Origin: Oscillospiraceae bacterium
GTDB lineage: Bacteria; Bacillota; Clostridia; Oscillospirales; Oscillospiraceae
Length of the DNA stretch: 64,000 bases
Direction of reading: 5' to 3'
Assembly: GCA_017416245.1 (NCBI GenBank)
Contig: JAFQCX010000010.1
Span: forward strand, 36,410 to 100,409
Part shown: piece by piece, positions 36,434 through 45,840 of the stretch
How the letters are laid out: every line of letters starts with the position of its first letter
Position numbering within the stretch: position 1 is the stretch's first letter
Position numbers and translations under genes: made by a program
The notes under the pieces: model-generated
Database searches by the model: none
What the model saw: only the letters and a program-made list of their open reading frames with translations
What the model was told of the DNA's origin: nothing

Positions 36434-39040
36434 ATGGCAACAAAGACAAATGAAATGACCCCTATGCGGCGGCAATATTTTGACATCAAGGAGCACAATC
36501 AGGACTGTATTCTCTTTTTCCGGTTGGGCGACTTTTATGAGATGTTTGATGACGATGCCAAGCTGGCCGCCAAGGAGCTGGATTTGACCCTCACCACCCG
36601 TGACCGGAACAAGCCCGAGGAGGAGCAGACCCCTATGTGCGGCGTTCCCTATCACTCGGTGGATGCTTATATTGCCCGTCTGGTGCAAAAGGGCTACAAG
36701 GTCGCGATCTGCGAGCAGATGGAAGACCCTGCCCAGGCCAAGGGCATTGTGCAGCGGGGCATCACCCGCATCGTCACCCCCGGCACAGTTACGGAAAGCT
36801 GTATGCTGGAGGAAAGCCGAAATAACTACATCGCCTGCCTGTACGGTGAGGAAGACAAGCTGGGCTTGGCTTTTTGCGACGTTTCCACAGGCGCATTTTA
36901 CGTGACGGTCTGCGCAGATGCCCCTTCCGTTGCCTCGGAGCTGGGCCGCTTTTCGCCTACTGAGGTGATTCGCTTTGGCGCAAGCACCCATTGTGACGTG
37001 ATCGACGACGCCCTCCGGCACCGCCTGCATTGCTGCCTGGACGAAGGCAAGCCGGAACAGTTCGTGCCCGAAGCTGCGGAAGGCGCTTTGGCTGCCCATT
37101 TTGGCAGATCCATGGAAGAATTGGGGCTTGCCAATCTGCCCGAGGCAGTTATGGCTGCCGGCAGCCTGTTGGAGCTGCTGAAAAAGCTGCAAAAGAACGA
37201 TCTGTCCCACATCCGTGAGCTGCAATATTACACCACCGGCAAGTTTATGGAACTGGATATGGATGCCCGCCGGAACTTGGAGCTGGAGGAGACCCTCCGG
37301 GCCAAGGACAAAAAGGGAACGCTTTTATGGGTACTGGACAAGACCCATTCCCCTATGGGCGGCCGTCTTCTGCGCAGCTGGCTGGAAAAGCCACTGCTGG
37401 ACGTGAGCGAGATCACCAGCCGCCAAAACGCTGTGGAGGAGCTGGTGAAAAACACCGTTTTCCGCGGCGAGTTGGAAGAAGCCCTTAAATGCATTACTGA
37501 CTTAGAGCGTGTGATGACCCGTATCGTCACGGGCACTGTCAACTGCCGGGATCTGCTGGGCTTGGCCAGCGGCCTGCACGCTCTGCCGGACGTAAAATAT
37601 CAGCTGCAGCAGGCAAATTCTCCCCTGTTGAAAAAGTTGGAAGAGGCATTAGACCCCTTGACCGATTGCGCCGTTTTGATTGATTCCACCATTGCAGAAA
37701 AGCCGCCTCTGACTGTTCGGGAGGGTGGCATTATCCGCAAGGGCGCCAATGAGGAAGTAGACCGCCTGCGGGATATTTTGGACGGTGGCGCCGGCATTAT
37801 GGCATCCATCGAGGCAAGAGAACGGGAAGCCACCGGCATCCGCACTCTGCGTGTGAATTACAACCGGGTGTTCGGCTATTACATTGAGGTATCCAAGTCC
37901 TTTGTGGATCAAGTGCCTGACCACTATATCCGCCGGCAGACCCTTGCCAACAACGAACGGTACATTACCCCCGAATTAAAAGAACTGGAGGAGCAGGTGC
38001 TTACCGCCAAGGAGCGCTGCACTGCTTTGGAATATCAGATCTTCTCCAACCTGCGTGAGCATTTGGCTGCCCAGGCGCTGCGGGTGCAGACCTCTGCCGC
38101 CGCAGTGGGCATGGTGGATGCCCTGTGCAGCCTGGCAACTGTTGCTGTGAAGAACAACTATTGCCGCCCGGAGATCACCCTTGATAACGCCATCTCAATC
38201 ACCGAGGGTCGCCACCCTGTGGTGGAAAAGGTATTAAAGGACAGCCTTTTTGTGCCCAACGATACCCATTTGGACGGCAAAGAAAATATGGTTTCCATTA
38301 TCACAGGCCCGAATATGGCCGGTAAATCTACCTATATGCGGCAGGTGGCGCTGATCACTCTTATGGCGCAGATCGGTTCTTTCGTGCCTGCCAAATCCGC
38401 AAGGATCGGCATTGTGGACAGAATTTTCACCCGTATCGGCGCCAGCGATGATCTGTCCTCCGGCCAGTCTACCTTTATGGTGGAAATGGCGGAGATGGCA
38501 TCCATCCTCAAATATGCCACATCCAAGAGTCTGCTGATCCTGGATGAGATCGGCAGAGGTACTTCTACCTACGACGGTATGGCCATTGCCCGGGCGGTGC
38601 TGGAATATGCCGCCAATCCCAAGCAGCTGGGCGCAAAGACGCTCTTTGCCACCCACTATCACGAGCTAAGCGTGATCGAAGATCAGCTGCCGGGTATCAA
38701 GAATTACAACATCGCCGTAAAGAAGCGTGGCGACAAGATGATTTTCCTGCGAAAAATCGTCCCCGGCGCCACAGACGACAGCTTTGGTGTGGAGGTTGCC
38801 AAGCTGGCAGGGCTTCCGAATCCTGTCATCAGCCGGGCAAGAGAAATTTTGCAGGAGCTGGAAACGGAGGGCAAGCCTCAGCCGAAGGTCATACATCAGG
38901 AAGAGCCCGACGATCAAATGAGTATGCTGGATCTGCGGAGCCAGCAGGTATGCTCTGCGCTGGAATCCATCAGCGTGGAGACCCTCACCCCCATTGAAGC
39001 TATGAACGAGCTATACAAGCTGAAGAAAATGCTGGAGTAA
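36434..39040 (+). CDS. mutS: DNA mismatch repair protein MutS
   Basis: An 868-residue mismatch recognition ATPase. The N-terminal mismatch-binding domain carries the conserved FRLGDFYEMF (Phe-x-Glu wedge), then connector, lever and clamp domains, and the ATPase with Walker A GPNMAGKST, the following STFMVEM and Walker B LLILDEIGRGTST. The C-terminus ends with a helical tail (PIEAMNELYKLKKML) as in full-length MutS1. It starts 5 nt after miaB and is 1 nt before the CPBP protease gene. Confidence 0.98.
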   Translation: MATKTNEMTPMRRQYFDIKEHNQDCILFFRLGDFYEMFDDDAKLAAKELDLTLTTRDRNKPEEEQTPMCGVPYHSVDAYIARLVQKGYKVAICEQMEDPAQAKGIVQRGITRIVTPGTVTESCMLEESRNNYIACLYGEEDKLGLAFCDVSTGAFYVTVCADAPSVASELGRFSPTEVIRFGASTHCDVIDDALRHRLHCCLDEGKPEQFVPEAAEGALAAHFGRSMEELGLANLPEAVMAAGSLLELLKKLQKNDLSHIRELQYYTTGKFMELDMDARRNLELEETLRAKDKKGTLLWVLDKTHSPMGGRLLRSWLEKPLLDVSEITSRQNAVEELVKNTVFRGELEEALKCITDLERVMTRIVTGTVNCRDLLGLASGLHALPDVKYQLQQANSPLLKKLEEALDPLTDCAVLIDSTIAEKPPLTVREGGIIRKGANEEVDRLRDILDGGAGIMASIEAREREATGIRTLRVNYNRVFGYYIEVSKSFVDQVPDHYIRRQTLANNERYITPELKELEEQVLTAKERCTALEYQIFSNLREHLAAQALRVQTSAAAVGMVDALCSLATVAVKNNYCRPEITLDNAISITEGRHPVVEKVLKDSLFVPNDTHLDGKENMVSIITGPNMAGKSTYMRQVALITLMAQIGSFVPAKSARIGIVDRIFTRIGASDDLSSGQSTFMVEMAEMASILKYATSKSLLILDEIGRGTSTYDGMAIARAVLEYAANPKQLGAKTLFATHYHELSVIEDQLPGIKNYNIAVKKRGDKMIFLRKIVPGATDDSFGVEVAKLAGLPNPVISRAREILQELETEGKPQPKVIHQEEPDDQMSMLDLRSQQVCSALESISVETLTPIEAMNELYKLKKMLE

Positions 39041-39041
39041 T

Positions 39042-39731
39042 ATGAAGTTATCTGTTTCTACCACCCGCAAGGAAAATCTGTTAGGCTACGGATATTGGCT
39101 GATTTCCCTTTTTGTCCTGCCCACGATGCTGCAGCTTGTGTGCTATCTGCTGGGCATCTCCCTTTCCCTTGCCCTTTTGAACATTCTCTTTTTCGTGACG
39201 AACTTTATCTGCGTGGTGGGTATTTTTCACAAGTTCCTGTTAGCCTCTGTGAAGATCGCCTGGGCAAAGCCATGGAAGTGTCTGTGGTGTGCCGCAAAGG
39301 GACTGCTTATCTACTATTTCTTTACATTTGTGGTATCTGCTCTGATTTTCCCGTGGGTAGGCCCCAACTTCTCCAATGTGAACGACGATGCGATTTTGGA
39401 ATTAGCCAAGCAGCACACCGGCATATTTGCTTTCGGTACTGTTTTGCTTGTGCCTGTCACGGAGGAGGTATTTTTCCGTGGGTTGCTTTTTCAAGGCATT
39501 TTCCACAGGAAGCCAAAGCTTGCCTTTTGGCTGTCAGTTTTCTGCTTTGCCGCGATCCATATTCTGGATTTTATCGGCAGCGTAGATTGGAAGACCTTAC
39601 TTGCCTGCTTTGTGCAGTATCTGCCCGCCGGAATCGCTTTGGCAAACGCCTACGTTGCATCCGACACCATCGTTACACCTATTTTGATGCACATTACCAT
39701 CAATCTGATTGCTTTTACTGCCCTAGGGTAG
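39042..39731 (+). CDS. CPBP-family intramembrane protease
   Basis: A 229-residue membrane protein with about six to eight helices. The diagnostic Glu-Glu pair is in VTEEVFFRGLLFQ, followed by the FAAIHIL His and the late HITINLIAF motif, which together form the intramembrane metal or glutamic active site of the CAAX/CPBP family. Substrate is unknown; family members mature peptides or give bacteriocin immunity. Its ribosome site lies in the last codons of mutS. Its final Gly codon and TAG stop are made by the terminal repeat of the MITE that begins at 39726, so the native C-terminus may have been longer. Confidence 0.88.
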   Translation: MKLSVSTTRKENLLGYGYWLISLFVLPTMLQLVCYLLGISLSLALLNILFFVTNFICVVGIFHKFLLASVKIAWAKPWKCLWCAAKGLLIYYFFTFVVSALIFPWVGPNFSNVNDDAILELAKQHTGIFAFGTVLLVPVTEEVFFRGLLFQGIFHRKPKLAFWLSVFCFAAIHILDFIGSVDWKTLLACFVQYLPAGIALANAYVASDTIVTPILMHITINLIAFTALG

Positions 39732-40001
39732 AGCGACAAATCCGAACCCGCCTGAAAGCGGCTGATTTCGGCGCTTTTCGCCCTATTGTGCCTCGCAAGG
39801 CACAAAGCATTCCTTCGCCCCAATAGAACGAAAATCATCCAAAATCTTCTCGCTTTCAGGTCGAAGATTTTACAAAGAGAAGGTTTTTGTTCTATCAAGG
39901 CACAAAACACAGCAAATACTTTGTGTATTTGCGAGTATTTTAACGCAGATAGAGCAATAAACCATCCTTTGTAAAACGAGTTCGGATTTATCGATCTACC
40001 C
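39726..40001. mobile_element. MITE-like element, 276 bp, TA target duplication
   Basis: The ends are imperfect inverted repeats (22 of 25 match): GGGTAGAGCGACAAATCC at the left and its complement at the right, both continuing into GAAC. TA dinucleotides flank both ends (39724-39725 and 40002-40003), as for IS630/mariner-type insertions. Inside there is no ORF of note, only shorter palindromes such as TTGTGCC-TCGCAA-GGCACAA (39786-39805) and CCTGAAAGCG/CGCTTTCAGG arms. It fills the whole gap between the CPBP gene and the mutL ribosome site. Confidence 0.8.
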
Positions 40002-40016
40002 TAATGAGGTGATTTT

Positions 40017-41924
40017 ATGTCGAAAATTATCAAGCTATCTCCCCATATCGCCAATTTGATCGCTGCCGGTGAGGTAGTGGAACGGCCTGCCTCCGTTGTA
40101 AAGGAGCTGCTGGAAAATGCAGTGGATGCAGGGGCGTCCCAGGTGACCGTTGAGATCCGCGACGGAGGTATGACCTTTTTGCGGGTAACGGACAACGGCT
40201 GCGGTATGAGCCCCGAGGATGCCCGGACCGCTTTCCTGCGTCACGCCACCTCCAAGCTGAAAACCGCTGAGGACTTAGCCTGCATTACCACCATGGGCTT
40301 TCGTGGCGAGGCCCTTGCCGCCGTTGCGTCGGTGAGCCGGATCGATCTGCTTACCCGTACGCCCTCTGCTGACTTTGGCACATCCTTAAGCCTGGAAGCC
40401 GGCAACATTACCGAGGAATCCGAGGCAGGCTGCCCTGTGGGCACGACCATTATCGTGCGGGATCTGTTCTTTAACACACCTGCCCGTATGAAATTTATGA
40501 AATCTGACACCGTAGAGGGTGGAAAAGTGGCATCCGCTGTGCAAATGCAAGCTCTTGCCCACCCGGAGGTGGCGTTCCGCTTCCTGCGGGATGGCAAGGA
40601 GGTCCTGTCCACCCCCGGCATCGGCTCCTTGGAGGCCGCAGTGTACTGCGTTTACGGCAGAGATAGCGGAAAAATGGCAGAAGTTTCCAGCAAGTGGGAG
40701 AAATTTACCCTTACAGGCTTTGTTTCCAAGCCCACAGATGCCCGTCCCAGTCGGGCTTTGCAGACCTTTTTTGTGAATGGACGGCCTGTCAAATCCCGTC
40801 TTTTGATCGCAGCGCTGGAGGAAGCCTACCGCAATCAGATCATGGTGGGTAAGTTCCCCGCCTGTGTGCTCCATTTGACCACCCCTGCGTCCGCGGTGGA
40901 TGTAAACGTGCATCCTGCCAAGACGGAAGTGAAATTTTTAAACGAAAAGGCAGTTTTTGACTGCGTGCATTACGGTGTTTTGGGTGCGCTGAACAAGACG
41001 CCCGACAGGCCCCAGGTACAGTTTAAGCCTACTCCTGCCCCCGCAGCCGCGCCTGCGGCGCAAAAGCCTGCAAGCGCAGCCCCCAAGCAGGAGAATTTCT
41101 TCCGCACTATGAATGCCCAGGAGTATAAGGCCTTTGCCTCTGCAATGAAGGATGCGCCCAAGCCCTCGGCATTGGCCGCTGCCGCTACTGCCCGGGCTGT
41201 GGATGCCCGCGCATCCCTCCCCCTGCAGGAAAGCGTGCATATTCCCACCCCTGTGCAGAAGCCCTCTGCGCCTGCTCCCATACAGGAGAAGGCCGCGCCT
41301 GCCCCTGTTCCCCAGCAGGAGCCTGAGCAGATTGCCATTGCTACAATGCCCACCGATATCCCCTGGCGGTATGTGGGAGAGCTGTATAGCAGTTACATTC
41401 TAGTGGAGCAGGGTGACGAAGCTTATCTCATTGACAAGCATGCTGCCCATGAGCGGATCCTCTTTGAAAAGCTGAAAGCCAATCAGGAAGCCATATCCTC
41501 CCAAACGCTGCTGACTCCCATTCCCCACAGAATGGCAGCAGACAGCGTTGCCCTTTTACTGGACAACCAATCTGTGCTGGAGGAGCTGGGCTTTGAAATT
41601 CAGGAGTTTGGTGAGAACACGCTGCTGATCCGTCAGATCCCTATGGATCTGGACGGCGAGCATGCAACAGACGCCTTGGAGACCCTGGCTGAGGATCTGC
41701 GTAACGGACGAAAAGGTCAAAAAGACAGTATTCGGGATGAGCTGCTCCACACAGTTGCCTGCAAAGCAGCCATCAAGGCCGGCTGGCAGAGTAGCGAACA
41801 GGAGCTTTTAAAACTGGCAGAACAGGTACTGTCCCGTGAAGATCTGAAGCACTGTCCCCACGGCAGACCCATCTGCATTACCCTCAGTAAGAAAGAGCTG
41901 GAAAAGCAATTTAAGCGGAGCTAA
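40017..41924 (+). CDS. mutL: DNA mismatch repair protein MutL
   Basis: A 635-residue GHKL ATPase. The N-terminal motifs are ELLENAVDAGAS, DNGCGM and TMGFRGEALA; the linker (about residues 335-450) is Ala/Pro-rich; the C-terminal domain has LIDKHAAHERILFE, the DQHAxxE-type metal motif of endonuclease MutL proteins, plus CPHGRP. It therefore probably nicks DNA itself, as in Bacillus. The ribosome site GAGGTGAT lies just 4 nt outside the MITE. It is 3 nt before miaA. Confidence 0.97.
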   Translation: MSKIIKLSPHIANLIAAGEVVERPASVVKELLENAVDAGASQVTVEIRDGGMTFLRVTDNGCGMSPEDARTAFLRHATSKLKTAEDLACITTMGFRGEALAAVASVSRIDLLTRTPSADFGTSLSLEAGNITEESEAGCPVGTTIIVRDLFFNTPARMKFMKSDTVEGGKVASAVQMQALAHPEVAFRFLRDGKEVLSTPGIGSLEAAVYCVYGRDSGKMAEVSSKWEKFTLTGFVSKPTDARPSRALQTFFVNGRPVKSRLLIAALEEAYRNQIMVGKFPACVLHLTTPASAVDVNVHPAKTEVKFLNEKAVFDCVHYGVLGALNKTPDRPQVQFKPTPAPAAAPAAQKPASAAPKQENFFRTMNAQEYKAFASAMKDAPKPSALAAAATARAVDARASLPLQESVHIPTPVQKPSAPAPIQEKAAPAPVPQQEPEQIAIATMPTDIPWRYVGELYSSYILVEQGDEAYLIDKHAAHERILFEKLKANQEAISSQTLLTPIPHRMAADSVALLLDNQSVLEELGFEIQEFGENTLLIRQIPMDLDGEHATDALETLAEDLRNGRKGQKDSIRDELLHTVACKAAIKAGWQSSEQELLKLAEQVLSREDLKHCPHGRPICITLSKKELEKQFKRS

Positions 41925-41927
41925 CCT

Positions 41928-42863
41928 ATGAACAATCTGATTTGCATTGCCGGGCCTACCGCCTCCGGCAAAACCGCCCTGTCCATCGCTTTGGCAAAGG
42001 AACTGGGTGGTGAAATCGTATCCTGCGATTCTATGCAGGTTTACAGAAGAATGGACATTGGCACTGCCAAGCCCACCTTGGAGGAACGGGAGAACATCCC
42101 CCACTATATGCTATCGGTGGCTGAGCCTTGGGAGGACTTTTCCGTAGGCAAGTACTGCCAAATGGCAACGCCCATTGTGGACGATATTTTAGCCCGGGGA
42201 AAAACCGCCATTATAGTAGGCGGCACAGGGCTTTATATGGACGCGCTGATAAAGGGCAACGACTTTGCCCCCGTGCCCTCCACCGGCTGTAGGGAACAGC
42301 TGGAGCAGCTGGCAGAAACAGAGGGCATTGAGGCGGTGATCGAAAAGCTCCGGGTTGTTGACCCTGTGTCGGCAGAGCGGCTGCATCCCTCCGATCAGAA
42401 GCGGATCATTCGGGCGATGGAGGTCTATTTGGAAACCGGTGAGACCATCACCGAGCACAACCGAAAAACCCAGTTGATCCCGCCACGGTATGAGCCTGTT
42501 TGGTTTGCCCTGGAGGATGCAGACAGAGCTACCCTTTACGAAAGAATCGACCGGCGGGTGGAAGTGATGCTGGAGCAAGGCTTAATGGCAGAAATAGAAC
42601 ATCTGCTGGATGCGGGCATCCCGGAAAAATGTACCGCTATGCAGGCCATCGGCTACAAGGAATTTGTGGATGTGATCCGGGGTCGCAGTTCTATAGAAAC
42701 GGCAACCGCCCTTGTGCAGCAGTCCTCCCGGAAGTACGCCAAGCGGCAGCTGACCTGGTTTCGACGGAATTCTGCTATCCATTGGCTCACCCGTGAAGAA
42801 AATGACGGAGTAGCGCAAATTCTTGCAAAGGCGCGACAGATTTTAACACAAACCGACAAGTGA
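41928..42863 (+). CDS. miaA: tRNA dimethylallyltransferase MiaA
   Basis: A 311-residue enzyme that adds the isopentenyl group to A37 of tRNAs reading UNN codons. The P-loop is AGPTASGKTALS (residues 8-19), with SCDSMQVYRRMDIGTAKP, GGTGLYMDALIKG and TWFRRN as further motifs. Length is typical. It sits between mutL and hfq, an order shared with many bacteria, and complements miaB upstream. Confidence 0.97.
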   Translation: MNNLICIAGPTASGKTALSIALAKELGGEIVSCDSMQVYRRMDIGTAKPTLEERENIPHYMLSVAEPWEDFSVGKYCQMATPIVDDILARGKTAIIVGGTGLYMDALIKGNDFAPVPSTGCREQLEQLAETEGIEAVIEKLRVVDPVSAERLHPSDQKRIIRAMEVYLETGETITEHNRKTQLIPPRYEPVWFALEDADRATLYERIDRRVEVMLEQGLMAEIEHLLDAGIPEKCTAMQAIGYKEFVDVIRGRSSIETATALVQQSSRKYAKRQLTWFRRNSAIHWLTREENDGVAQILAKARQILTQTDK

Positions 42864-42906
42864 AAAATGCTAAGATTTATGTATCCCAAAGAAAGAAGGT
42901 ATACAT

Positions 42907-43125
42907 ATGTCTGAGCCTACAAATCTACAGGAAAGCATTTTGAAGGAAGTGTGCCACGAGAAGGTTCCTGTGACACTCTTTTTGATGAATGGCTTTCAGC
43001 TCCGGGGCACTATCACCGGCTATGACAGCTTTGTGGTAGTATTGGTGACAGACGGCAAGCAGCAAATGATCTACAAGCATGCCATCTCCACCCTTGCCCC
43101 TATGAAGCCCATAAAAGCTGTGTAG
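42907..43125 (+). CDS. hfq: RNA chaperone Hfq
   Basis: A 72-residue Sm-like protein that binds small RNAs and A-rich mRNA segments. Sm1 (VPVTLFLMNGFQLRGTITGYD, one segment of the first 40 residues) and Sm2 (YKHAISTLAP) are clear. The C-terminal tail is short, as in Gram-positives. GAAGGT lies upstream of the ATG and a strong terminator follows. In Firmicutes its role is often mild. Confidence 0.96.
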   Translation: MSEPTNLQESILKEVCHEKVPVTLFLMNGFQLRGTITGYDSFVVVLVTDGKQQMIYKHAISTLAPMKPIKAV

Positions 43126-43126
43126 C

Positions 43127-43161
43127 AAAAATGCGGCGGAGCAATGCTTCGCCGCATTTTT
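43127..43161 (+). terminator. Terminator after hfq
   Basis: Stem AAAATGCGGCG / CGCCGCATTTT followed by T-rich sequence, 2 nt after the hfq stop. It ends the miaB-hfq block. Confidence 0.85.
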
Positions 43162-43184
43162 GCGTTAGGAAAGAAGGTAAGACT

Positions 43185-43880
43185 ATGTCCATTGCTGAAA
43201 ATGTTGCCCGTATCAAGCAAGAGATCGCCAAGGCCGCAATCGCTGTCGGCAGAAACCCTGAGGATATTCTTCTGTGCGCCGCCACCAAAATGAACGGTGC
43301 GGATGCGGTGCGTGAAGCCATCCGCGCAGGGGTGGATTGCTGCGGTGAAAATCGGGTACAGGAGCTGACCTCCAAGCAATCCCAAAATGCTTATGCAGGC
43401 GCACCCGTCCATTTCATCGGCCACCTGCAAACCAACAAGGTCAAGCAGGTTGTCGGCAAGGTGGCGCTGATTCAAAGCGTGGATTCTCTGCGTCTGCTGG
43501 AGGCCATCAACAAGGAAGCCGCAAAGCAGGGTATCGTACAGGACATCCTGCTGGAGGTGAATGTGGCAAAAGAGGAAAGCAAGTCCGGCTTTGCTTTGGA
43601 GGAGATGGAATCGGTGCTTTCCCAAATGGGACGTTTTCCGGCAATTCGTGTCCTTGGATTTATGGCAATTCCACCAATTTGTCAAAATTCTACAGAAAAT
43701 CACAAATTTTTTCAAAAAATGTATAACCTTTCTGTTGACATAATGAGAAAAAAATACGATAATGTATATGTCAATATATTGTCTATGGGTATGTCCGGAG
43801 ATTATGCAGATGCCGTTGCCTGTGGCAGTACGATGATTCGTGTGGGTACTGCCATTTTTGGCGCCCGGGACTATTCATAG
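43185..43880 (+). CDS. PLP homeostasis protein (YggS/PLPBP family)
   Basis: A 231-residue pyridoxal-phosphate-binding protein folded like alanine racemase domain I. CAATKMNGADAVREAI carries the PLP Lys (usually AVSK; here ATK), GENRVQEL and HFIGHLQTNKVK are conserved, and SMGMSGDYADAVACGSTMIRVGTAIFG binds the phosphate. I start at ATG 43185, preceded by GGAAAG/GAAGG; the frame extends further into the hfq terminator. It heads the yggS-sepF-divIVA group as in Bacillus ylmE. Confidence 0.93.
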   Translation: MSIAENVARIKQEIAKAAIAVGRNPEDILLCAATKMNGADAVREAIRAGVDCCGENRVQELTSKQSQNAYAGAPVHFIGHLQTNKVKQVVGKVALIQSVDSLRLLEAINKEAAKQGIVQDILLEVNVAKEESKSGFALEEMESVLSQMGRFPAIRVLGFMAIPPICQNSTENHKFFQKMYNLSVDIMRKKYDNVYVNILSMGMSGDYADAVACGSTMIRVGTAIFGARDYS

Positions 43881-43916
43881 GTTTCCCATAGAAACATATT
43901 AGGAGGATATAGACAT

Positions 43917-44417
43917 ATGAGCTTTTGGGATAATGTTAAGAAGTTTGCCCAACCCTACTCTGATGAGGATTACAGCGATTACGACGAAGAAATGGACGAT
44001 TACGAAGAGCAGGTGCAGGAAGCTGCCCCCAGAGGTCGCCGACCCTCTCCCTTCTCTTCCGTTATGCAGGATTCTGAGCCTGCGCCCGCTGCTGCTCCTT
44101 CCGGCAATTTCGGCGGTCAGGTGCTGAATATGAACAACTCCGGCAAGCAGGAGGTGGTGCTGTTCCACGCCAAGACCTTCGATGATGCCGCTAAGGCTGC
44201 CGACGAGCTGCGTAAGAGAAAAGCCGTTATTTTGAATATGGAAAACGTGGACAAGTCCCTGACCCGTCGCGTTGTAGACTTCCTGTCCGGCAGTGTATAC
44301 GCTTTGGACGGTCGCGTAAAGAAGGTTGCACAGGCTACTTACCTGTTCTGCCCCCACAATATGGATGTGGTGGGTGATTTGGAGTCTCTTCAGACCGAAT
44401 CTGATAGCTTTATCTAA
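43917..44417 (+). CDS. sepF: Cell division protein SepF
   Basis: A 166-residue FtsZ-binding protein. The N-terminal amphipathic helix MSFWDNVKKFAQPY targets the membrane, a Tyr/Asp/Glu-rich linker follows (residues 15-70), and the C-terminal SepF domain (about 78-155) shows AKTFDDAAKAADELRKRKAV and NMENVDKSLTRRVVDFLSG. AGGAGG is 10 nt upstream of the ATG. The order with yggS and divIVA is the standard division cluster, though ylmG and ylmH are missing. Confidence 0.95.
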   Translation: MSFWDNVKKFAQPYSDEDYSDYDEEMDDYEEQVQEAAPRGRRPSPFSSVMQDSEPAPAAAPSGNFGGQVLNMNNSGKQEVVLFHAKTFDDAAKAADELRKRKAVILNMENVDKSLTRRVVDFLSGSVYALDGRVKKVAQATYLFCPHNMDVVGDLESLQTESDSFI

Positions 44418-44440
44418 TCGCTCAGAAGAAAGGACACATT

Positions 44441-45121
44441 ATGCTTACACCCCAACAAATTGAACAAATTTCTTTTAACCGCGCTACCTTTGGCGGTTAT
44501 GATATGCAGTCTGTGGATGAATTCCTGGAGCCTTTGACCGAGGATTACATCACCCTGTATAAAGAAAACGCTCTGCTGAAAAGCAAAATGAAGGTGCTGG
44601 TCAGCAAGCTGGAGGAATACCGCGCTAACGAAGCCAGTATGAAGGACGCTATCGTCAACGCCCAGAAGACCTGCGATATGATGGTGAAGGACGCTGAGGC
44701 CAAATGCGCTCAGATGCTTACCGATGCCAACGCTGCCGCCATTGAGAATGCCAAGAACGCTGACGCAATGATCGCAGCTGAGCAGGCTCGTGTGGAGGAA
44801 GCTCGGAAGACCGCCGCTGCCAAGATTGATAGCTTAAAGGAAGAGATCTCCTCCTGCATCAAGGCTTTGGATCGCATTAAGGCTGCCAATCCCCCTGCCC
44901 CCGCCCCTGCCGGTATGTTCGATTTCGATCAGGTAGAGGGTAAGACCCCCTCCGAGGCAGATATGGTTGCCGATGAGATCGCTGCAAATCTGCAGGCGAT
45001 CGTGGGCACCACCGATGACCGCATCCCCACCGCTGAGCCCAAGCACCCCACCACCGACTCTACCACCGGTAAATTCACCAATTTGCAGTTTGGTCGCAAC
45101 TACGATCCCACCAAACGCTAA
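44441..45121 (+). CDS. divIVA: Cell division/polarity protein DivIVA
   Basis: A 226-residue coiled-coil protein that binds curved membrane. The start LTPQQIEQISFNRATFGGYD is the crossed membrane-binding loop region, and YDMQSVDEFLEPLTEDY is the DivIVA signature. Coiled coils run to about residue 155, and the C-terminus is a low-complexity Pro/Ala/Thr region. AAGGAC precedes the ATG. A T-box leader follows, so it is the last gene of its transcript unless there is read-through. Confidence 0.94.
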   Translation: MLTPQQIEQISFNRATFGGYDMQSVDEFLEPLTEDYITLYKENALLKSKMKVLVSKLEEYRANEASMKDAIVNAQKTCDMMVKDAEAKCAQMLTDANAAAIENAKNADAMIAAEQARVEEARKTAAAKIDSLKEEISSCIKALDRIKAANPPAPAPAGMFDFDQVEGKTPSEADMVADEIAANLQAIVGTTDDRIPTAEPKHPTTDSTTGKFTNLQFGRNYDPTKR

Positions 45122-45129
45122 ATCATATG

Positions 45130-45376
45130 TAAGGCTAAGATAAGGACAGGCAAAAATCGAAAAACGCCAACAGAGAGCTGCCGGTTGGTGCAAGGCAGCA
45201 GGTAATTCGTTTTTTGTATCACCTTGGAGCTGCGTACCGAACGGTTTTCCTATTAGGCTGCGCCGGGTTTGCCCGATATAGCAAGTTTGAGTGCCGTAAT
45301 TTTACGGAACAAGAGTGGTACCGCAGAGGTAAAATTACACCTTTGTCTCTTACAAAAGAGGCAAAGGTGTTTTTTC
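45130..45376 (+). promoter_or_regulatory. T-box riboswitch (isoleucine)
   Basis: A tRNA-sensing leader. Stem I holds AGAGAGCTGCC...GGCAGCAG and an AAAAACG/CGTTTTTT helix; after it comes ATC (45218-45220) followed by A, the likely specifier codon for Ile. The T-box itself is AACAAGAGTGGTACCGC at 45308-45324. An antiterminator helix pairs 45296-45305 with 45329-45338 (10 bp). The competing terminator is ACACCTTTG...CAAAGGTGT then T6 (45337-45376). Uncharged tRNA-Ile should permit transcription of the GNAT gene and ileS. Confidence 0.92.
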
Positions 45377-45399
45377 ATGCAATTAAAAGAATAGTTTCA

Positions 45400-45840
45400 A
45401 TGATTTCTCTTCGCTCTTTTTGCCCCTGTGATTGGCAAGTTGTTACAAAATACCAATACACAAATATGGACAAAGCGGATGCCGTCAAGTTGATCGCCGA
45501 GTTTAACGCGCCAACATATCAAGGTAAAGTCCATAAGCTGTTAGCAATTACCGACAACGACCAGGTTGTGGGATATGTTTCTTTCATAGAAACAGCAAGC
45601 GAAACCGTAAGCATCGGTGTGGAGGTTTACGCACCCTTCCGACGTCAGGGATATGCTTATGCCGCTATATCTCAGCTTTTGACTATGGCAAACGCCTATG
45701 GCTACCACACCGCTACCGGGCAAGTCCGCAAAGACAATGCCGCAAGCCTTGCATTATGTAAAAAACTTGGTTTTACGATTGTCAGTGAGGGAATGAGCAA
45801 ACGCGGCAAACCCGTGTATAACCTTGTAAAGTCAATTTGA
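45400..45840 (+). CDS. GNAT-family N-acetyltransferase under T-box control
   Basis: A 146-residue acetyltransferase. The acetyl-CoA loop is FRRQGYAYAAISQLL (motif A, R/Q-x-x-G-x-G/A) and the C-terminal NAASLALCKKLGF is motif B. The N-terminus MISLRSFCPCDWQVV fits the usual GNAT start, so I begin at ATG 45400; the frame continues upstream through the T-box. Its ribosome site is weak. It lies between the T-box and ileS, so isoleucine starvation should induce it. Acceptor unknown: protein, tRNA-linked compound or drug are all possible. Confidence 0.82.
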   Translation: MISLRSFCPCDWQVVTKYQYTNMDKADAVKLIAEFNAPTYQGKVHKLLAITDNDQVVGYVSFIETASETVSIGVEVYAPFRRQGYAYAAISQLLTMANAYGYHTATGQVRKDNAASLALCKKLGFTIVSEGMSKRGKPVYNLVKSI

